A stretch of DNA of 64,000 bases from Vombatus ursinus (lineage: Eukaryota; Chordata; Mammalia; Diprotodontia; Vombatidae). Position numbers and translations under genes: made by a program. Of this stretch, positions 20,866 through 32,881 are shown piece by piece (positions within the stretch are counted from its first letter, which is position 1; each line of letters begins with the position of its first letter). The notes beneath the pieces are model-generated. The model was not told the origin of the DNA. It saw only the letters and a list, made by a program, of their open reading frames with translations, and made no database searches. The stretch is taken from positions 67,298,061 through 67,362,060 of the forward strand of contig NW_020954576.1 of the NCBI RefSeq assembly GCF_900497805.2, given 5' to 3'.

Positions 20866-21649
20866 GTGAGAAGCCTTGTTATCCAAGGATTGTTTTAAGC
20901 CTATGTTCATATATACCATAGGGCCTTCCTACTTCTAAGGCCAACCTTCTATATACTCATGTTCTTCCACTTCAAAATATTTTTGTATTTTGACTTTTCT
21001 TTATCCTAGTCCAATCTTTATTTCATGCTCTTTCCTCTCATTTCCTAACTGCAGTTTATTAAGTCTATATTCTGGCCTCTCTCATCTTGCTTTTCATTTT
21101 TTAATTCTCTTCTCTCCCTGTATCTTTGTAATATTGACCTATTCTATTTAATCTCCTGTCTCACAAACAAAGTAAATATTTTTAAAATATCCTCAGCATA
21201 TCAAGTAATTCTACAAAAGAAAATAAGGAATATTAAAATCAATTAAATAATTTCCATATTTTTATTTCTTTAGGAAAATTAAAATAGCAAATGAAACTAA
21301 AGAAAATCTAGCTTTTAGTCAAAGTAAAGAAAGTGACCTCTTCTTATTTTGATGGTGAAATGGCAATCGTGTATTCATTTCCTGATAGATAGCTCTCTGT
21401 CTATGTAGCCATGAACAGAGAAGCTAAAGAAATTTAAAAATTGTACCATAAAATCTATATTTGTTTTTTAGTTGCATTTGTCAAACCATGTCCCTTTTGT
21501 CCACTTACTAGAAACTTTACTTTTCATTGCATATGAGAAACATTAGCCACATGATAAAAATGGAAGTGTTTTTTTTTCCCAGAATAAAATGAACAAAATT
21601 CTTCAATATTTCTACTTTTGCATATGACATCCTTATTTTTTTCCCTTAG
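20866..21649. other. RYR2 intron 55
   Basis: 0.8 kb, AT-rich. No repeat recognised. The acceptor tract TTATTTTTTTCCCTTAG is good. Confidence 0.85.
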
Positions 21650-21787
21650 GAAAAAGAAATTTATCGCTGGCCAATCAAAGAGTCTTTAAAAACAATGCTT
21701 GCTTGGGGATGGAGAATCGAAAGAACCAGAGAGGGAGACAGCATGGCACTTTATACTCGGACACGCCGCATCTCCCAGACAAGCCAG
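21650..21787 (+). CDS. RYR2: RYR2 exon 56 (about residues 2767-2812), S2808 site
   Basis: 138 bases, 46 whole codons: [35 protein letters not shown], then [11 protein letters not shown]. The end of RY3 ([17 protein letters not shown]) leads into the exposed phosphorylation loop. R-R-I-S places Ser2808 at 21773-21775 in a PKA-type context, and Ser2811 follows. The residue before RTRRIS is Thr (ACT); I remember Asn in human. The S2814 codon is on the next exon. Donor CAG/GTAATT. Confidence 0.97.
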
Positions 21788-22719
21788 GTAATTACCGCAA
21801 TGACTCAGCACTTCACACTATTTAGAGGAGAAAAAGCCTTATAGTTTTAATTTTATCATTTGTATTGCATCCATTCAGCAAACATTGGTTAAATATCTAA
21901 TGCTCTGTGTGCAAGATGGAAGTATTTTGTAGATGTGAAGACAAAAAAAAAAAGCATCTACCCTCAAGAAGCTTACAATTTAAGAAGGATTGTTCTGAAG
22001 CCAAGTTCTGTCAATATATCAACCTGCCCAAGAGGCTTCATTGGCTTGTAATCACTTCTAGGATAAAATAAAAACTTCTATCTAAATAGCATTGTCCCTA
22101 GAAGTTTAGTCTGGAGGAGGGAAGACTTACAAAACATGTGGTAATTATCTTCAAGTATTTAAAGTATCATCATGTAGAAGGGGATTAGACTTCTGCTTGA
22201 CCCCAGAGTGGAAACAATGGATAAAAGTTTCAAAAGAGTAAGTTTAGGCCTGATTCTAGTAGGACAATTTTCCTACAATGAGAGCTGACTAAAAGTAAAA
22301 AGAGTTGCCTCTGGAGATTGTGAATTCTCCTTCATTGGAGGTCTTTAAGCAAAGGTTGGATGATCAATTTTCAAATATGTTTTAGAGTCAATATTTTGTC
22401 AAATGTAGCTACGACTTCCCTTCCAACTTTTGGATTTTGTGTGTCTACAATTTCTTTGTGACCCATGAAATGCCATCTTATATCTAAAACTAATTTAGTT
22501 AGCCAGTAATAGCTTATAAAATCTGGAACATTAAAGATTTAGAAAAATTAAGTAAGTCAGTTTTGCTAACCCTTGCCATTTTTATCTTTGGACACAAGAA
22601 TTTTCTCAGGTATCAAATTTTTATTTACTTTCACATTTTCTGAAAAAGGTTTCAGAAAAACCTCTTCCTGTATGGTCTTTATAACAGCCTACTGTTTCTT
22701 TTGTACATCTATCCCTTAG
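21788..22719. other. RYR2 intron 56
   Basis: 0.9 kb, with a sense CR1/L3 tail at 22100-22450. The rest shows nothing clear apart from an L2-like or SINE-like scrap at 21880-21990. Acceptor CTATCCCTTAG. Confidence 0.8.
22100..22450 (+). mobile_element. CR1/L3 LINE 3' fragment, sense
   Basis: CTGGAGGAGGGAAGACTTAC, TCTTCAAGTATTTAAAGTAT, AAGGGGATTAGACTTCTGCT, TTGACCCCAGAGTGGAAAC, GAGGTCTTTAAGCAAAGGTT, GGATGATCAATTTTC and CCCTTCCAACTTTTGGATTT. This is the standard order of the CR1/L3 3' region. Confidence 0.8.
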
Positions 22720-22797
22720 GTTTCTATTGATACTGCTCATGGTTACAGCCCCCGAGCTATCGATATGAGCAATGTTACCCTCTCTAGAGATCTTCAT
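22720..22797 (+). CDS. RYR2: RYR2 exon 57 (about residues 2813-2838), S2814 site
   Basis: 78 bases, 26 whole codons: VSIDTAHGYSPRAIDMSNVT and LSRDLH. The second codon (TCT, 22723-22725) is Ser2814, the CaMKII site. SIDT differs from the SVDA I remember in human. The exon links RY3 to RY4. Phase 0 on both sides. Donor CAT/GTAAGT. An L1 fragment starts about 70 bases downstream and the reading frame stays open into it. Confidence 0.97.
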
Positions 22798-22869
22798 GTA
22801 AGTCTACCTCTTGATTTTAATTTTTTCCTAATCTTATTTCCTTGTTTTTTTTTTTTTCAAAAAAAGCTA

Positions 22870-23990
22870 TCTGTAATTCTACATATTGGTAAAAGTTATC
22901 TTGCAAATGTTTTTAATAAATTACCTGTCAGATCTATGGATAGAGAAAAAGTTAGTAACAAAACAAGAGATAGGTTTATAGGAGATAAAATGAAGAATTT
23001 TGATTTCAAGTTAAAAAGTTTTTATACAAACAAAACCAATACAGCCAAAATTAGAAGAAAAGTAGGGAACTGGGGGGAAATTTATAGCAAGTTTCTCTGA
23101 TAAAGATCTCAGTTCTTAAATATATAGGTAATTGAGCCAAATATAAAAATAAGAGCCATCCCCTAATTGATAGTCAAAAGATATGAACAGACAGTTTTTA
23201 GAGGAAGAAATCAAAGTTATCAATGGTCACAAGAAAAAATGCTTTAAATAAATAATAATTAGAAAAATGCAAATTAAAACAGTTTTGAGACATCACCTCA
23301 CATCCTTCAGATTGACTAAGATGACAGAAAAAAAATCACAAATGCTGGAAGGGATATGGAAAAAATAGGTACACTAAGGCACTGTTGGTGGAGTTGTGAA
23401 CTTGTCTATCCGTGCTGTAAAAAAATTTGGAAATATGCCCAAAGGGCTATAAAACTGTATATCTTTTGACCCAGCAATACCATTATCCCCCAAATAGATG
23501 AAAGACAGAGGAGAAAGACACATATGTACAAAAATATTTATAGCACCTCTTTTTGTGGTAGCAAAGAAGGGGATGCACATCAGTTGGGGAATGACTGAAG
23601 AAGTTGTAATATGTGAATTTGATGGAATACTATTGTGCTGTAAGAAATGATGGAACGAATGATTTCAGAAAAACTTGGGAAGATTTCTGTGAACTGATGC
23701 AAAGTAGAATGAACAGAACCAGGAGAACAATGTACACAGTAACTCTAATATTATAAAGATAGTCATCTGTGTATGATTAATAGTAATGATTGATACAATG
23801 ATCCACTATAAATTGAAAGGACTCCTGATAAAAAAATGCTCTCCACTTTCCAGATAGAGAGCTGATATACTCCATGTGAAGATTGAAGCTTATTTTTTGT
23901 ATTTTTAAATATTTCTGTCTAATATGGAAATATGCTTTCATGATTTCATAGGGAGAAGTGGAAGGAGGGAAAGAGTTTAGAATTAAAAAC
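22870..23990 (+). mobile_element. L1 LINE 3' end (ORF2 C-terminus and 3' UTR), sense
   Basis: Frames read FDFKLKSFYTNKTNTAKIRR and GNWGEIYSKF, the ORF2 C-terminal pattern. The DNA then has ATATGAACAGACAGTTTTTA, GAAAAATGCAAATTAAAACA, CAAATGCTGGAAGGGATATG, GCACTGTTGGTGGAGTTGTG, CAGCAATACCATTATCCCC and the marsupial L1 end GAACCAGGAGAACAATGTAC. The frame shifts at about 23095, so ORF2 is broken, and it is 5' truncated. An A-rich end precedes a SINE. Confidence 0.88.
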
Positions 23991-23997
23991 AAAATTA

Positions 23998-24155
23998 GGG
24001 GCAGCTAGATGGGGCAGTGGATAGAGTACCAGCCCTGGAGTCAGGAGGACCTGAGTTCAAATGTGGTCTAAGACCAGACACTTTACACTTACTAGCTACT
24101 GGGCAAGTCACTTACCCCAATTGCCTCACCAAAACAAAACAATAAATAAATACAA
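23998..24155 (+). mobile_element. tRNA-derived marsupial SINE, sense
   Basis: GGGGCAGCTAGATGGGGCAG, GGATAGAGTACCAGCCCTGG, GAGGACCTGAGTTCAAATG, CTACTGGGCAAGTCACTTAC and an A-rich tail. It lies directly on the L1 3' end, perhaps inserted in the L1 tail. Confidence 0.88.
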
Positions 24156-24374
24156 TTAAAAAGATTTTAATGGTTTTTAATTTGAAATACTTTTTTTGGT
24201 AAATTTCATATACAAATGCCTTAATTTCACAAAGAAAAGTTATTTTACCTTTTCTAGAAATTTTTTGATCATAAAACTTATATCCATTAGCACATGGTAT
24301 TCCAGTAATTATATAATTATATATAATTAGCATTATAGTGAGAAGAAATATAATGTAATTAGGTAATACCCTAG

Positions 24375-24475
24375 CGCATATATATATATACATGTATATA
24401 TATATGTATGTATGTGTGTATATATTAATACCCTAGCATATATGTATATACACATACATATATGTAGATGTACAT
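24375..24475. repeat. AT/TATG microsatellite
   Basis: Mixed TA, TATG and TGTA units. Confidence 0.85.
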
Positions 24476-24579
24476 ATGTGTACAAAACAAACATAATAGC
24501 TAATTTCATGAATCTATAAGTTACTTGTGCTTAAAAAAAATTTCCGTAAGAACTAAAATTACCTTTAAAATTTCTGATT

Positions 24580-25895
24580 CTCATCCTTCATCAGTACACT
24601 TTAGTACTTCCCCAGTCCATCACCTGTGCTGTCTACACTTTCTGTTTTTCTCAATCTTTACTCCTAAGTGAACCAGTTCAACTCTACACTATTCTCTACT
24701 GTCAAATCCCTTATTCTCCTGCCTTATAACTACTCATTCCTTGACATATCTCAACCCTGTATTACCCCCACCATATGCCTCCTTTATTTCTACTCATGTG
24801 CCACTAAACAGTTGAAGGAAATCATGCAGCCATACTGGCTTATCTAATACACATTTATGTTATCTAATCTGAACTGAGCCCTCACTAAAGCAAGGAAATC
24901 ATATTAGTTTTCTCTAATTGGTTCTTTATCCTAGTAACCACAGCAACTATTCCAAACTTTCATTTTTCTCAAGCTTCTCACAGCAATGCCGTATCCTCAC
25001 TTCCCATATTTAACTCTCTGAGGTGAGGACCTAGCTCATATATTACTGAAAAATCCAGGCCATTAGCCCCATATGTTCTCCTTTTCACCTTTCAATCTTT
25101 TGATCTCCCAATCTTTTCCTTTACTCCAGTCTTTAAGAAAGAGATGGCCTTTATGCCATGTAAAATCATACCCTTTACGTGTCAATGTGATTTTATCCCC
25201 TCCCATCATATGCAGCAGACTGCGTTCACTTTCATCCTTACTCTCTAAATTTTAATCTCTTCTTATTAACTACAAGCACATCCAGGTCTTCTCTGTTCTT
25301 GAAAACAAAAACAAAAACAAACAAACCCTCACTAGATCCTATCATCTCAGTTAGCTCCATTAACTGTCATCTTATAGTTCTTCTTTCTCTGTTAAATTTG
25401 GATGAGCGTGTGTGTGTATGGGGGGGGGGGGAATCTACATTAGTTGCCTTCATTTGTCTCACTCTCTGCAATTTGGCTTTCCAGCTTCATCACTCAACTG
25501 ATTGTACCATCTCCTAAGTTATCAATGATTTTTTAATTGCTAAATCTAAAGACCCTTTTCTCAATCCTCATCCTTCTGTAACTTTCTTACCTCACTTCAG
25601 CCTTTAACATTATTTGGGATCTCTCCTAGAAATTCTTCCCTCTCAGGTTTTCTGTGATACTGATTTCTCTTTGTTCTCCTTCTAACTATCTGACCAAGTC
25701 TCCTTTGTGGGATCATCGTCCATGACATTCTTTCTAAATTTCTTTATTTTATGGCTCAGTCTTGGGCCCTCTTCCCTCCACTTTATATGCTCTCTCATTT
25801 GGTCATCTGAACTCTCAGAGGTTCAGTTATCATCTCTATTGAGTGACTGCCATATTTAATATATCTGTCCCTAGTCTCTTTTGACCTGCAGTTCT
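24580..25895 (+). mobile_element. L2 LINE internal region, sense, diverged
   Basis: Long CT-rich sense sequence. The clearest parts are 25580-25890: CTCAGTCTTGGGCCCTCTTC, TATATGCTCTCTCATTTGGT and TATATCTGTCCCTAGTCTCT, the order of an L2 ORF2 3' half. The more upstream part (from 24580) fits L2 less clearly. It holds a 12-G run at 25420-25431. Confidence 0.6.
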
Positions 25896-25899
25896 ATAA

Positions 25900-26150
25900 A
25901 GCTTAAGAGAGTCAGGAGTGTATGCTGTGTTTCCTCCTCAAAATGGAGGTTCTGAGACACATTAACCAATCAGAGCAACAGGCCTCAAGTGTAGAAGGTA
26001 CTTTATTGTGTGAAGTCCAGGGGTGGAATGAGCTCAGAGGTTTCTGAGACATTGTAGAGAAAAACTGAGAGAGTCAAGAGTGAAATCTGGAGAGGAGTGA
26101 AGACTTAGGCATCTGAAACAGAATTTTTAATTTATAATTCTCTCTCACTT
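25900..26150 (-). mobile_element. LTR-like fragment splitting the L2 copy
   Basis: On the minus strand an AATAAAGTACC poly(A)-type signal (near 26000) is followed by a U5-like stretch with CCAATCAGAG in reverse orientation. Bounded by L2 sequence on both sides. Family and exact ends are not clear; a fossil fragment. Confidence 0.3.
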
Positions 26151-26154
26151 GATA

Positions 26155-26775
26155 TACCCAATTAGTTGCAAAATTCTGTCCCCTTCTTATCACTCACAAA
26201 GACACCATTCTGGTTGAGGCCCTGGATTTCCCCAATTCAAGTCTCTTCCCACTCTAATCTCTAGTCTACATTGACACCAAAGTAATTTTCCTAAAGTGCA
26301 GGTCTGATCATGTCACCCTGCCAGCTCGTGCCCCCCTTATAATAAATTTCACTGGCTCCTTATTACTTCCAGGGCCAAATATAAACTCCTTTGTTTGACA
26401 TTTAAGTTTTCACAACTTGATTTCTTCTTTTATAAACGTCTTATACGTTATTTCCCTCTATGCACTCTACAGTGTGTTAGTTGCTGTTCTTCACCTAAGA
26501 TACTCCTCAGCTCCACCTCTTAGAATCCCTAGTTTCCTTCAAGATTAGCTCAAGCATCTCTTTTTACTTGAGGCCTTTCGTGGTACCACTATCTGTTAGT
26601 ACCTTCTCCAAGGTTACCTTGTATTTTCTTTATGTATGTTGGTATTTACTATATATTTACATGACATAGTGCCTTTAGACTTTAACAATGTATTTGTTTC
26701 TCTTTTGTCTTTATATCTCCAGCCTGCAGCACATAGTAGATGCCTAATAAATCCTTATTTGCTTACTTGATAGAT
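26155..26775 (+). mobile_element. L2 LINE 3' end, sense
   Basis: AAAGTGCAGGTCTGATCATG, TCACTGGCTCCTTATTACTT, CCAGGGCCAAATATAAACTC, TTCAAGATTAGCTCAAGCAT, CTGCAGCACATAGTAGATGC and TAATAAATCCTTATTTGC. Confidence 0.8.
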
Positions 26776-26937
26776 GTTCTAAAGTCTTAACTTGGAAAAC
26801 AATGTCAAGTTCTAAGTAGCATGAATTAAAAGTACCCCATTAAGTAAAATTTTAATATGATATTTTTTCATTCCTTTGTTTTAAATGCCCTTCTATGTTA
26901 TAATAAATCAATCAGTTATTTCCTTTGTTTCCTTAAG

Positions 26938-27013
26938 GCGATGGCAGAAATGATGGCTGAAAATTATCACAACATATGGGCAAAGAAAAAGAAACTGGAA
27001 CTGGAGGCCAAAG
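26938..27013 (+). CDS. RYR2: RYR2 exon 58 (about residues 2839-2864)
   Basis: 76 bases: [25 protein letters not shown] and one base of Gly2864. Start of the RY4 repeat ([13 protein letters not shown] motif). Human has KKKKMELESK by memory, so Met to Leu and Ser to Ala here. Acceptor CCTTAAG; donor AAAG/GTAATA. An L1 target site begins 19 bases after the exon. Confidence 0.97.
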
Positions 27014-27046
27014 GTAATATTACTTTTGCTAAAAAGTAACTTTTTT

Positions 27047-27371
27047 TGTAAATAGTATTTTATTTTTTCCAATTATATGTAAAGGTAGTATTCAACATTC
27101 ATTTTTATAAGATTTTGAATTCCAAATTGTTTCCCTCCTTCCCTTGCCTTCCCCTGCCTTCCCCCTTCCCAAGATGGCAAGCAGACTCATATAGGTTATG
27201 CATATGCAATCATGGAAACATATTTCCACTTTAGTCATGCTGTGAAAAAAGAAACAGAACAAAAGGGAAAAGCCACAAAAAACAAAAAAAAAGTGAAAAT
27301 GATATACTTCCATCTGCATTCAAACTCTATAGTTCTTTCTCTGGATGTGGATAGCATTTTCCATCATGAGT
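27047..27371 (-). mobile_element. 5'-truncated L1 insertion, antisense, 15-bp target duplication
   Basis: The + strand has TTTCCAATTATATG-type L1 3' UTR sequence, AAGATGGCAAGCAGACTCAT, ATATTTCCACTTTAGTCATG, ATCTGCATTCAAACTCTATA and TCTCTGGATGTGGATAGCAT, matching the copies at 42162 and 52506. Perfect direct repeats AAAAGTAACTTTTTT at 27032-27046 and 27372-27386 flank it. Only 325 bases were inserted. Confidence 0.9.
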
Positions 27372-27537
27372 AAAAGTAACTTTTTTCCCCCGAAAGGCCA
27401 ATGGAAGTCTTGAATAGTACAAGAAATCAGTAAAGGAACCCTAGTTGATTGTATGGCTTTTGATAATCACACTTTGAAGTTAATAGTTCAAATATCTGCA
27501 ACTGATCCTTGAGAGAAATTTTGTAACCAGCTAGAAA

Positions 27538-27797
27538 GAGGCAGCTAGATGGTTTAGTGGATAGAGCGCTGGGCCTGGAGTCGGGAAGATGTCAGTTAAA
27601 ATCTGGCCTCAGACACTGTTTGTGTGATCCTGGGCAAGTCATTTAACCTCTGTTTGCCTTAATCCATTGGAGAAGAAATGGCAAACTACTGCAGTATCTT
27701 TGCCAAGAAAACCCCATGGACAGCATGGTTGTATTATGATCCACAGAGTCACAAAGAATCAGACACAACTGAATGACTCAGCAACAACAACTGAAAG
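27538..27797 (+). mobile_element. SINE with BovB/RTE-like tail, near full length
   Basis: GAGGCAGCTAGATGGTTTAG, GATAGAGCGCTGGGCCTGGA, TGGCCTCAGACACTGTTTGT, GAAATGGCAAACTACTGCAG, TCTTTGCCAAGAAAACCCCA, AGAATCAGACACAACTGAAT, and a CAACAACAA end. The best preserved of this class here, about 255 bases. Confidence 0.85.
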
Positions 27798-28463
27798 TGA
27801 GAGGACTGAAAAGATCCAGAGACAGAATTTCTGGGTAATTAGTAATCAGTTTATTAGCAAATAGCAAATAATAAATTTATGGTCAGTGGTTTCTTTCAGT
27901 AACCAAAGACAAAACCATGGAGATCACTGAATGCTTAAATACCTTTGAACTGGAGGTGTCCCTGACAGGTGAAAATCAACCCTGATTGGTGAACAATTAA
28001 TGAAGGGGTGGACGTATTAATGAGGATGTGGGCTAAAAGTCTTTACCTCCTCCTGCTGATTACATGGCTTTATCATGAGACTTGGCCACCTCCAGCGGTC
28101 TGGACAAAGGAATCCATCTGTACCCAGACTACTGTCCTTTTTTTCCTTCATGAGCTGGGTTACCCTAAATCAGAATGGGGGGCTGCAAGGTCATAGACTT
28201 AATGCTTTAAGGCTGGAATTCTCCTAGATTAGATTATATTTACACTCTGAACAAAAGTAAGTTTTCCTAGTTGGGTAGGGTCCCACCCAAGATCTCTGAG
28301 TGTACACCAAGTATCAGGCCGATCTCATTTATCAGCCTTGTTGTTCAGAGGCTGGCTGAATGACCTACACCAGCTGGCCCCAAAGGAGAAAATAGAAAGG
28401 AAAAACCTTAATCCTAATTTAATAATTGGTTATTAATATAGTAGAAAATAATTACTTCTCTCA
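27798..28463 (-). mobile_element. Solo LTR-like relic, antisense to RYR2
   Basis: Ends TGAGAG (27798) and CTCTCA (28463) form an inverted pair; length about 666 bases. On the minus strand an AATAAACTGATTAC-like poly(A) region lies near the 27850 end. No internal retroviral region is present. Family not assigned; it directly follows a SINE end. Fossil. Confidence 0.5.
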
Positions 28464-29689
28464 CTAGAAAACTTTTTTTTTATCTCAAGGACTTCTATAT
28501 GAATGAATTTTTGGAACCATGGCTGACATGTAGATTCCTTGAAATTGCTAGGTCTGGAGGGACATCTGTCTGATATGTTCATATCTGCTTAAGTATCCAA
28601 TTTCCCCATTCAGCTGGTATCTTCTCTCTTCAGTTTTTTTCCAAGACTCCCAGATCCTTAAGATCATTATTCCATTGTCACTGTCCTGCACCAGTGCATT
28701 TGGCCAGAGTCTACCTTCCTTCACCCTTTCCTTCTCTCTCCTACCTATTCCATTCTCTACTGTCTCCTACCTTCCCCTTCCCTTGAAATATATTGATTGA
28801 TCCAATCTAGGCATCCATTACCCTGTACCAAGAACTTTGCTGATTCAAGCCTTTCAGTGCCTAGATACTGAGGGAATCAAATTTGTAGATGGATAGGAAA
28901 AATTGGATGACCATTTCAGATGGAAATTTCAGAAGAAATAGCAGATTGAAGATCTGTCAGCCTTTTTAAAGGAACATTGACTTTTAAAGTATGTTAAGTA
29001 TTAGTATGCATTTTTTGTGTATTTGTGGGTATATTATGTATGTGTGAGTATAATAAAGAATAAATTGTACATGGTATCAGGGGAAACTGTCATCATTGAT
29101 ATTACTTTTAGATCCTAGAAAACTAACAGAAAGAAAAGAAAAACTTTAAACTTTAACTTGCTCTCTAAAGCTGATTCTCAGCATAGTAATTTTTGAGAAA
29201 TGTTTATCTTTTCTGCCACTAAAATCCTACTGTGATGTTTCATTATGGTGCACTGGTGAACCTGGATTCTTGAACTCTATGCCAGTGGAGTGTCAGTTCT
29301 GACAGGTTCTAAGAAGCTGGGAATGCTTTAGTATATACCTGATGTACCGTATGCTGCTTGTCCTAGAACCAGTTTGGCCACAGGATGTGTGGCCATATTT
29401 TAGGCCATAGCAACTTTCAGAGACCCTCTGATAAGTCATAGGAGCATTGCCTCTACACTAGAGGAAGGAGTGTTTTCACCAACAAAATCACAGAGCCTTC
29501 AAGTATTCCTGTTTATTGCATACACAGTAATAATTACATGTCATTTGTGTGCCCTCTAATTACACTAAACTTTCTTCATGTATGCTCAGCCTTCGTTGCT
29601 CATGTAACAATGTTGTCTGCTCACAACTTAATTGAGAGACATTATGTCTCTCATTGTCATCATCAAATAAAAAGGTAATCAAAATTTTT

Positions 29690-29960
29690 TTTCACTCAGT
29701 TAATTAAAATTTACAATCACCCGCTATGTGCCATATAATGTGCTAGGGACACGAAAAGAGGCAAAAGACCTCAAGGAGCTAACTAATTTAGTGGGGGAGG
29801 GAACATGCAAACAAATATATTCGAAGCAAGCTATATACAGGATAAATAATAGGAAATAATTAAAGGGGGGAGGAACTGGAATTAAGTGGGGTTGAAGAAG
29901 GCTTTCTGTAGAAAAGAGTTGAGACTTTAAAATGCTAGGAAAGGTCATGATTATACAGTA
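29690..29960. repeat. Ancient interspersed repeat, class not assigned
   Basis: CACCCGCTATGTGCCATATA, ACCTCAAGGAGCTAACTAAT, ACATGCAAACAAATATATTC, GCAAGCTATATACAGGATAA, GGAAATAATTAAAGG, AGGAACTGGAATTAAGTGGG. Related wording recurs at 31930, 56345, 58870 and 63368. Confidence 0.5.
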
Positions 29961-31929
29961 CAACTACAGCAGAACTGGATAAAACTTAACAATGCATTAT
30001 TGATTTTTTATTGCTTATTTAAATAGTCTCAGGTATAGCAGAACCCAGATATATCAACCTTGCTCTTCATGGATAAATCAAACAACATAAACAAAACACA
30101 GACATTGACACACGTATGACACACGTAGCAAAGGATCACAGATTTAGAGCTTGAAGGAATCTTTTACATCAATAATAATGCCTCCTGTCTGTGGGACAAG
30201 ATTCCAGTGAGACTCAAGTTCTGGACAGGTGTCAGGAAATTATTGTCATATTTGACTCTTCTATTTGTATCATATTTGTACTAGGCCTAGAGAAATGAGA
30301 ATACTTTTCAGTTAAAACAATGGTTATTTGCTTTCCCTCCACTTCTGCAAATTGTTTAATAGTGGCCTTTATTCTGTTCCCTTTGTTTTCAGATACATCT
30401 ATTAGGATTTGATTTAACCTTCTTCTGTGTTGTAAATTAAATCAACAAATTATGATAATTGTGTAGGATGTAAATTGACTGAATATTTTATTCTATATCT
30501 TCTTAGAAGATGGAGATATCATAATACCTGTTAAATATAATGAATTTTAGATAAGATATTCAGAACTAAAAATATATATTTTAGTAAAACCCCACAGCAA
30601 AGTACTTTATTCCACTCTTAATTTGATTTTGCTGCAAGTCAAACCATGTCCACATCATAAAGAGTGATGTATTAAGGGATCTTTCTGTGGGTAACATGGA
30701 AAATTTATTATTCACTGATGCTAGGGCTGAGATGGGATTCTACAGATTATCGTGTATATCAGTTTGTAAGATAGTTCATGATTCCTTTACATTTTTGATG
30801 TTTGGTATATTACTTTTTTTTTTCTTCAGTTGTGATATTGTACTGTCACCTAATGGCCAAGCAGATTCATTACAACAACTCCATTTTCACAGATTTCATT
30901 ATCTGTAAATCAAATACTATATTCCCTTAGCAAGAAGTATACCACATTTTTCCTTTTACTATTTTAGATTCAAAAAACAAATTTAAAATCATCCTAAGAA
31001 TTTGTAGCCAAATCAAAGTAGAGACAGTACAGTACTATTTTATAAGTTTAGGTATGTACAAGATTGATAAACAAAATGTTCAATTTAATAAAAGTTATTT
31101 CAGGAATTTTCTTATGTTGTCTATTCTCACAGCTCCCAGAACATTTAGACCTCAGCTTCTCTCAAGCATGTTATCCTTGAGAAGGTACAAGGGTAGAAGA
31201 CCTAATGGAAATTCTAAGAGGCCAATTGTGATGAATACAAATTCTTTGTCACTCTTTCTTATATAAATATATGGTACAGTGAAAAGAGTGTTGATTTTGA
31301 TGTCAGAGGACCATTTGATTTCAGGCCCTTTTTGAAAATTGGACAAAAAAGTTTAGACTTGACATGATTTTTAAAAAGATATGAGTCTACTGAAGGTTTT
31401 TGAGATGATATATTAGTAAGTGGTATTTAAGAAAGGTTACTCTGTGGTGTAAAAAATTAAATGAAGGAGAATCATTCTGTTTTTGGTATACTGCTAGAAG
31501 GCATCTGGAGCAATCCAGGCATGTGACTAAAAGGGTATGTGTTAAGCATTGGTATTATACTGTGGGAATGAAAAGGTTAGAACTTGAGTAGGCTAGGTAA
31601 AGTGTAGGTCAAAGACCATGAGGAAGAAGTGGATCCAACTAAGGAGATAGAAGAGAGGCAGGAGACAAAAGTCCCTAATACCTTTACACAAAGCACTCAC
31701 TTAATAAGTTTGTGAGAACCAGAAAATGTATATTTGATAGAACTGATACATACCACTCTGTGTATCAATTTGTATTGGGTTTTGTCATCCCTTGCTAAAT
31801 TGCGTAAAAATAAAGTCTTAGGAAGATGGCCTAAGTGAAAAGAGGCAAAATTCTCAAAGTTCTACTCCTCGGTCACATTACAAATGAAGGTATTTTGCAT
31901 CTTTAAGCATTTTCTACTTCTCAGCTGAT

Positions 31930-32120
31930 CAGTTAGTAAGTATTTACTAAGTATTTACTTGTGGCTTGAACTCTGTGCTATTTGTAGGGATTCAAAGACA
32001 AAATGAAATGAAACAGTCCCTGCCCTCAGGGACCTTACATTCCACCTGGGGAGATAACAAGTACATAAATAAGTGTATATAAAATAAATACTGCAGGAGG
32101 TTAAAAAATGGGAGTAGGAA
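31930..32120. repeat. Ancient interspersed repeat, class not assigned
   Basis: CTAAGTATTTACTTGTGGCT, AGTCCCTGCCCTCAGGGACC, TTACATTCCACCTGGGGAGA, ACATAAATAAGTGTATATAA. Same family head as at 63368. Confidence 0.5.
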
Positions 32121-32162
32121 CCTCTAATAATTGAGGAAAGAAAAGTTTCTTCTATTCTATGA

Positions 32163-32881
<719 letters not shown>

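Larger units (their letters stand above)
22798..26937. other. RYR2 intron 57
   Basis: 4.1 kb, almost wholly repeats: sense L1 at 22870-23990, SINE at 23998-24155, an AT/TG microsatellite near 24375-24475, sense L2 pieces at 24580-25895 and 26155-26775 with an LTR-like block between them. 26780-26920 is plain. Acceptor TTTCCTTAAG. Confidence 0.85.
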
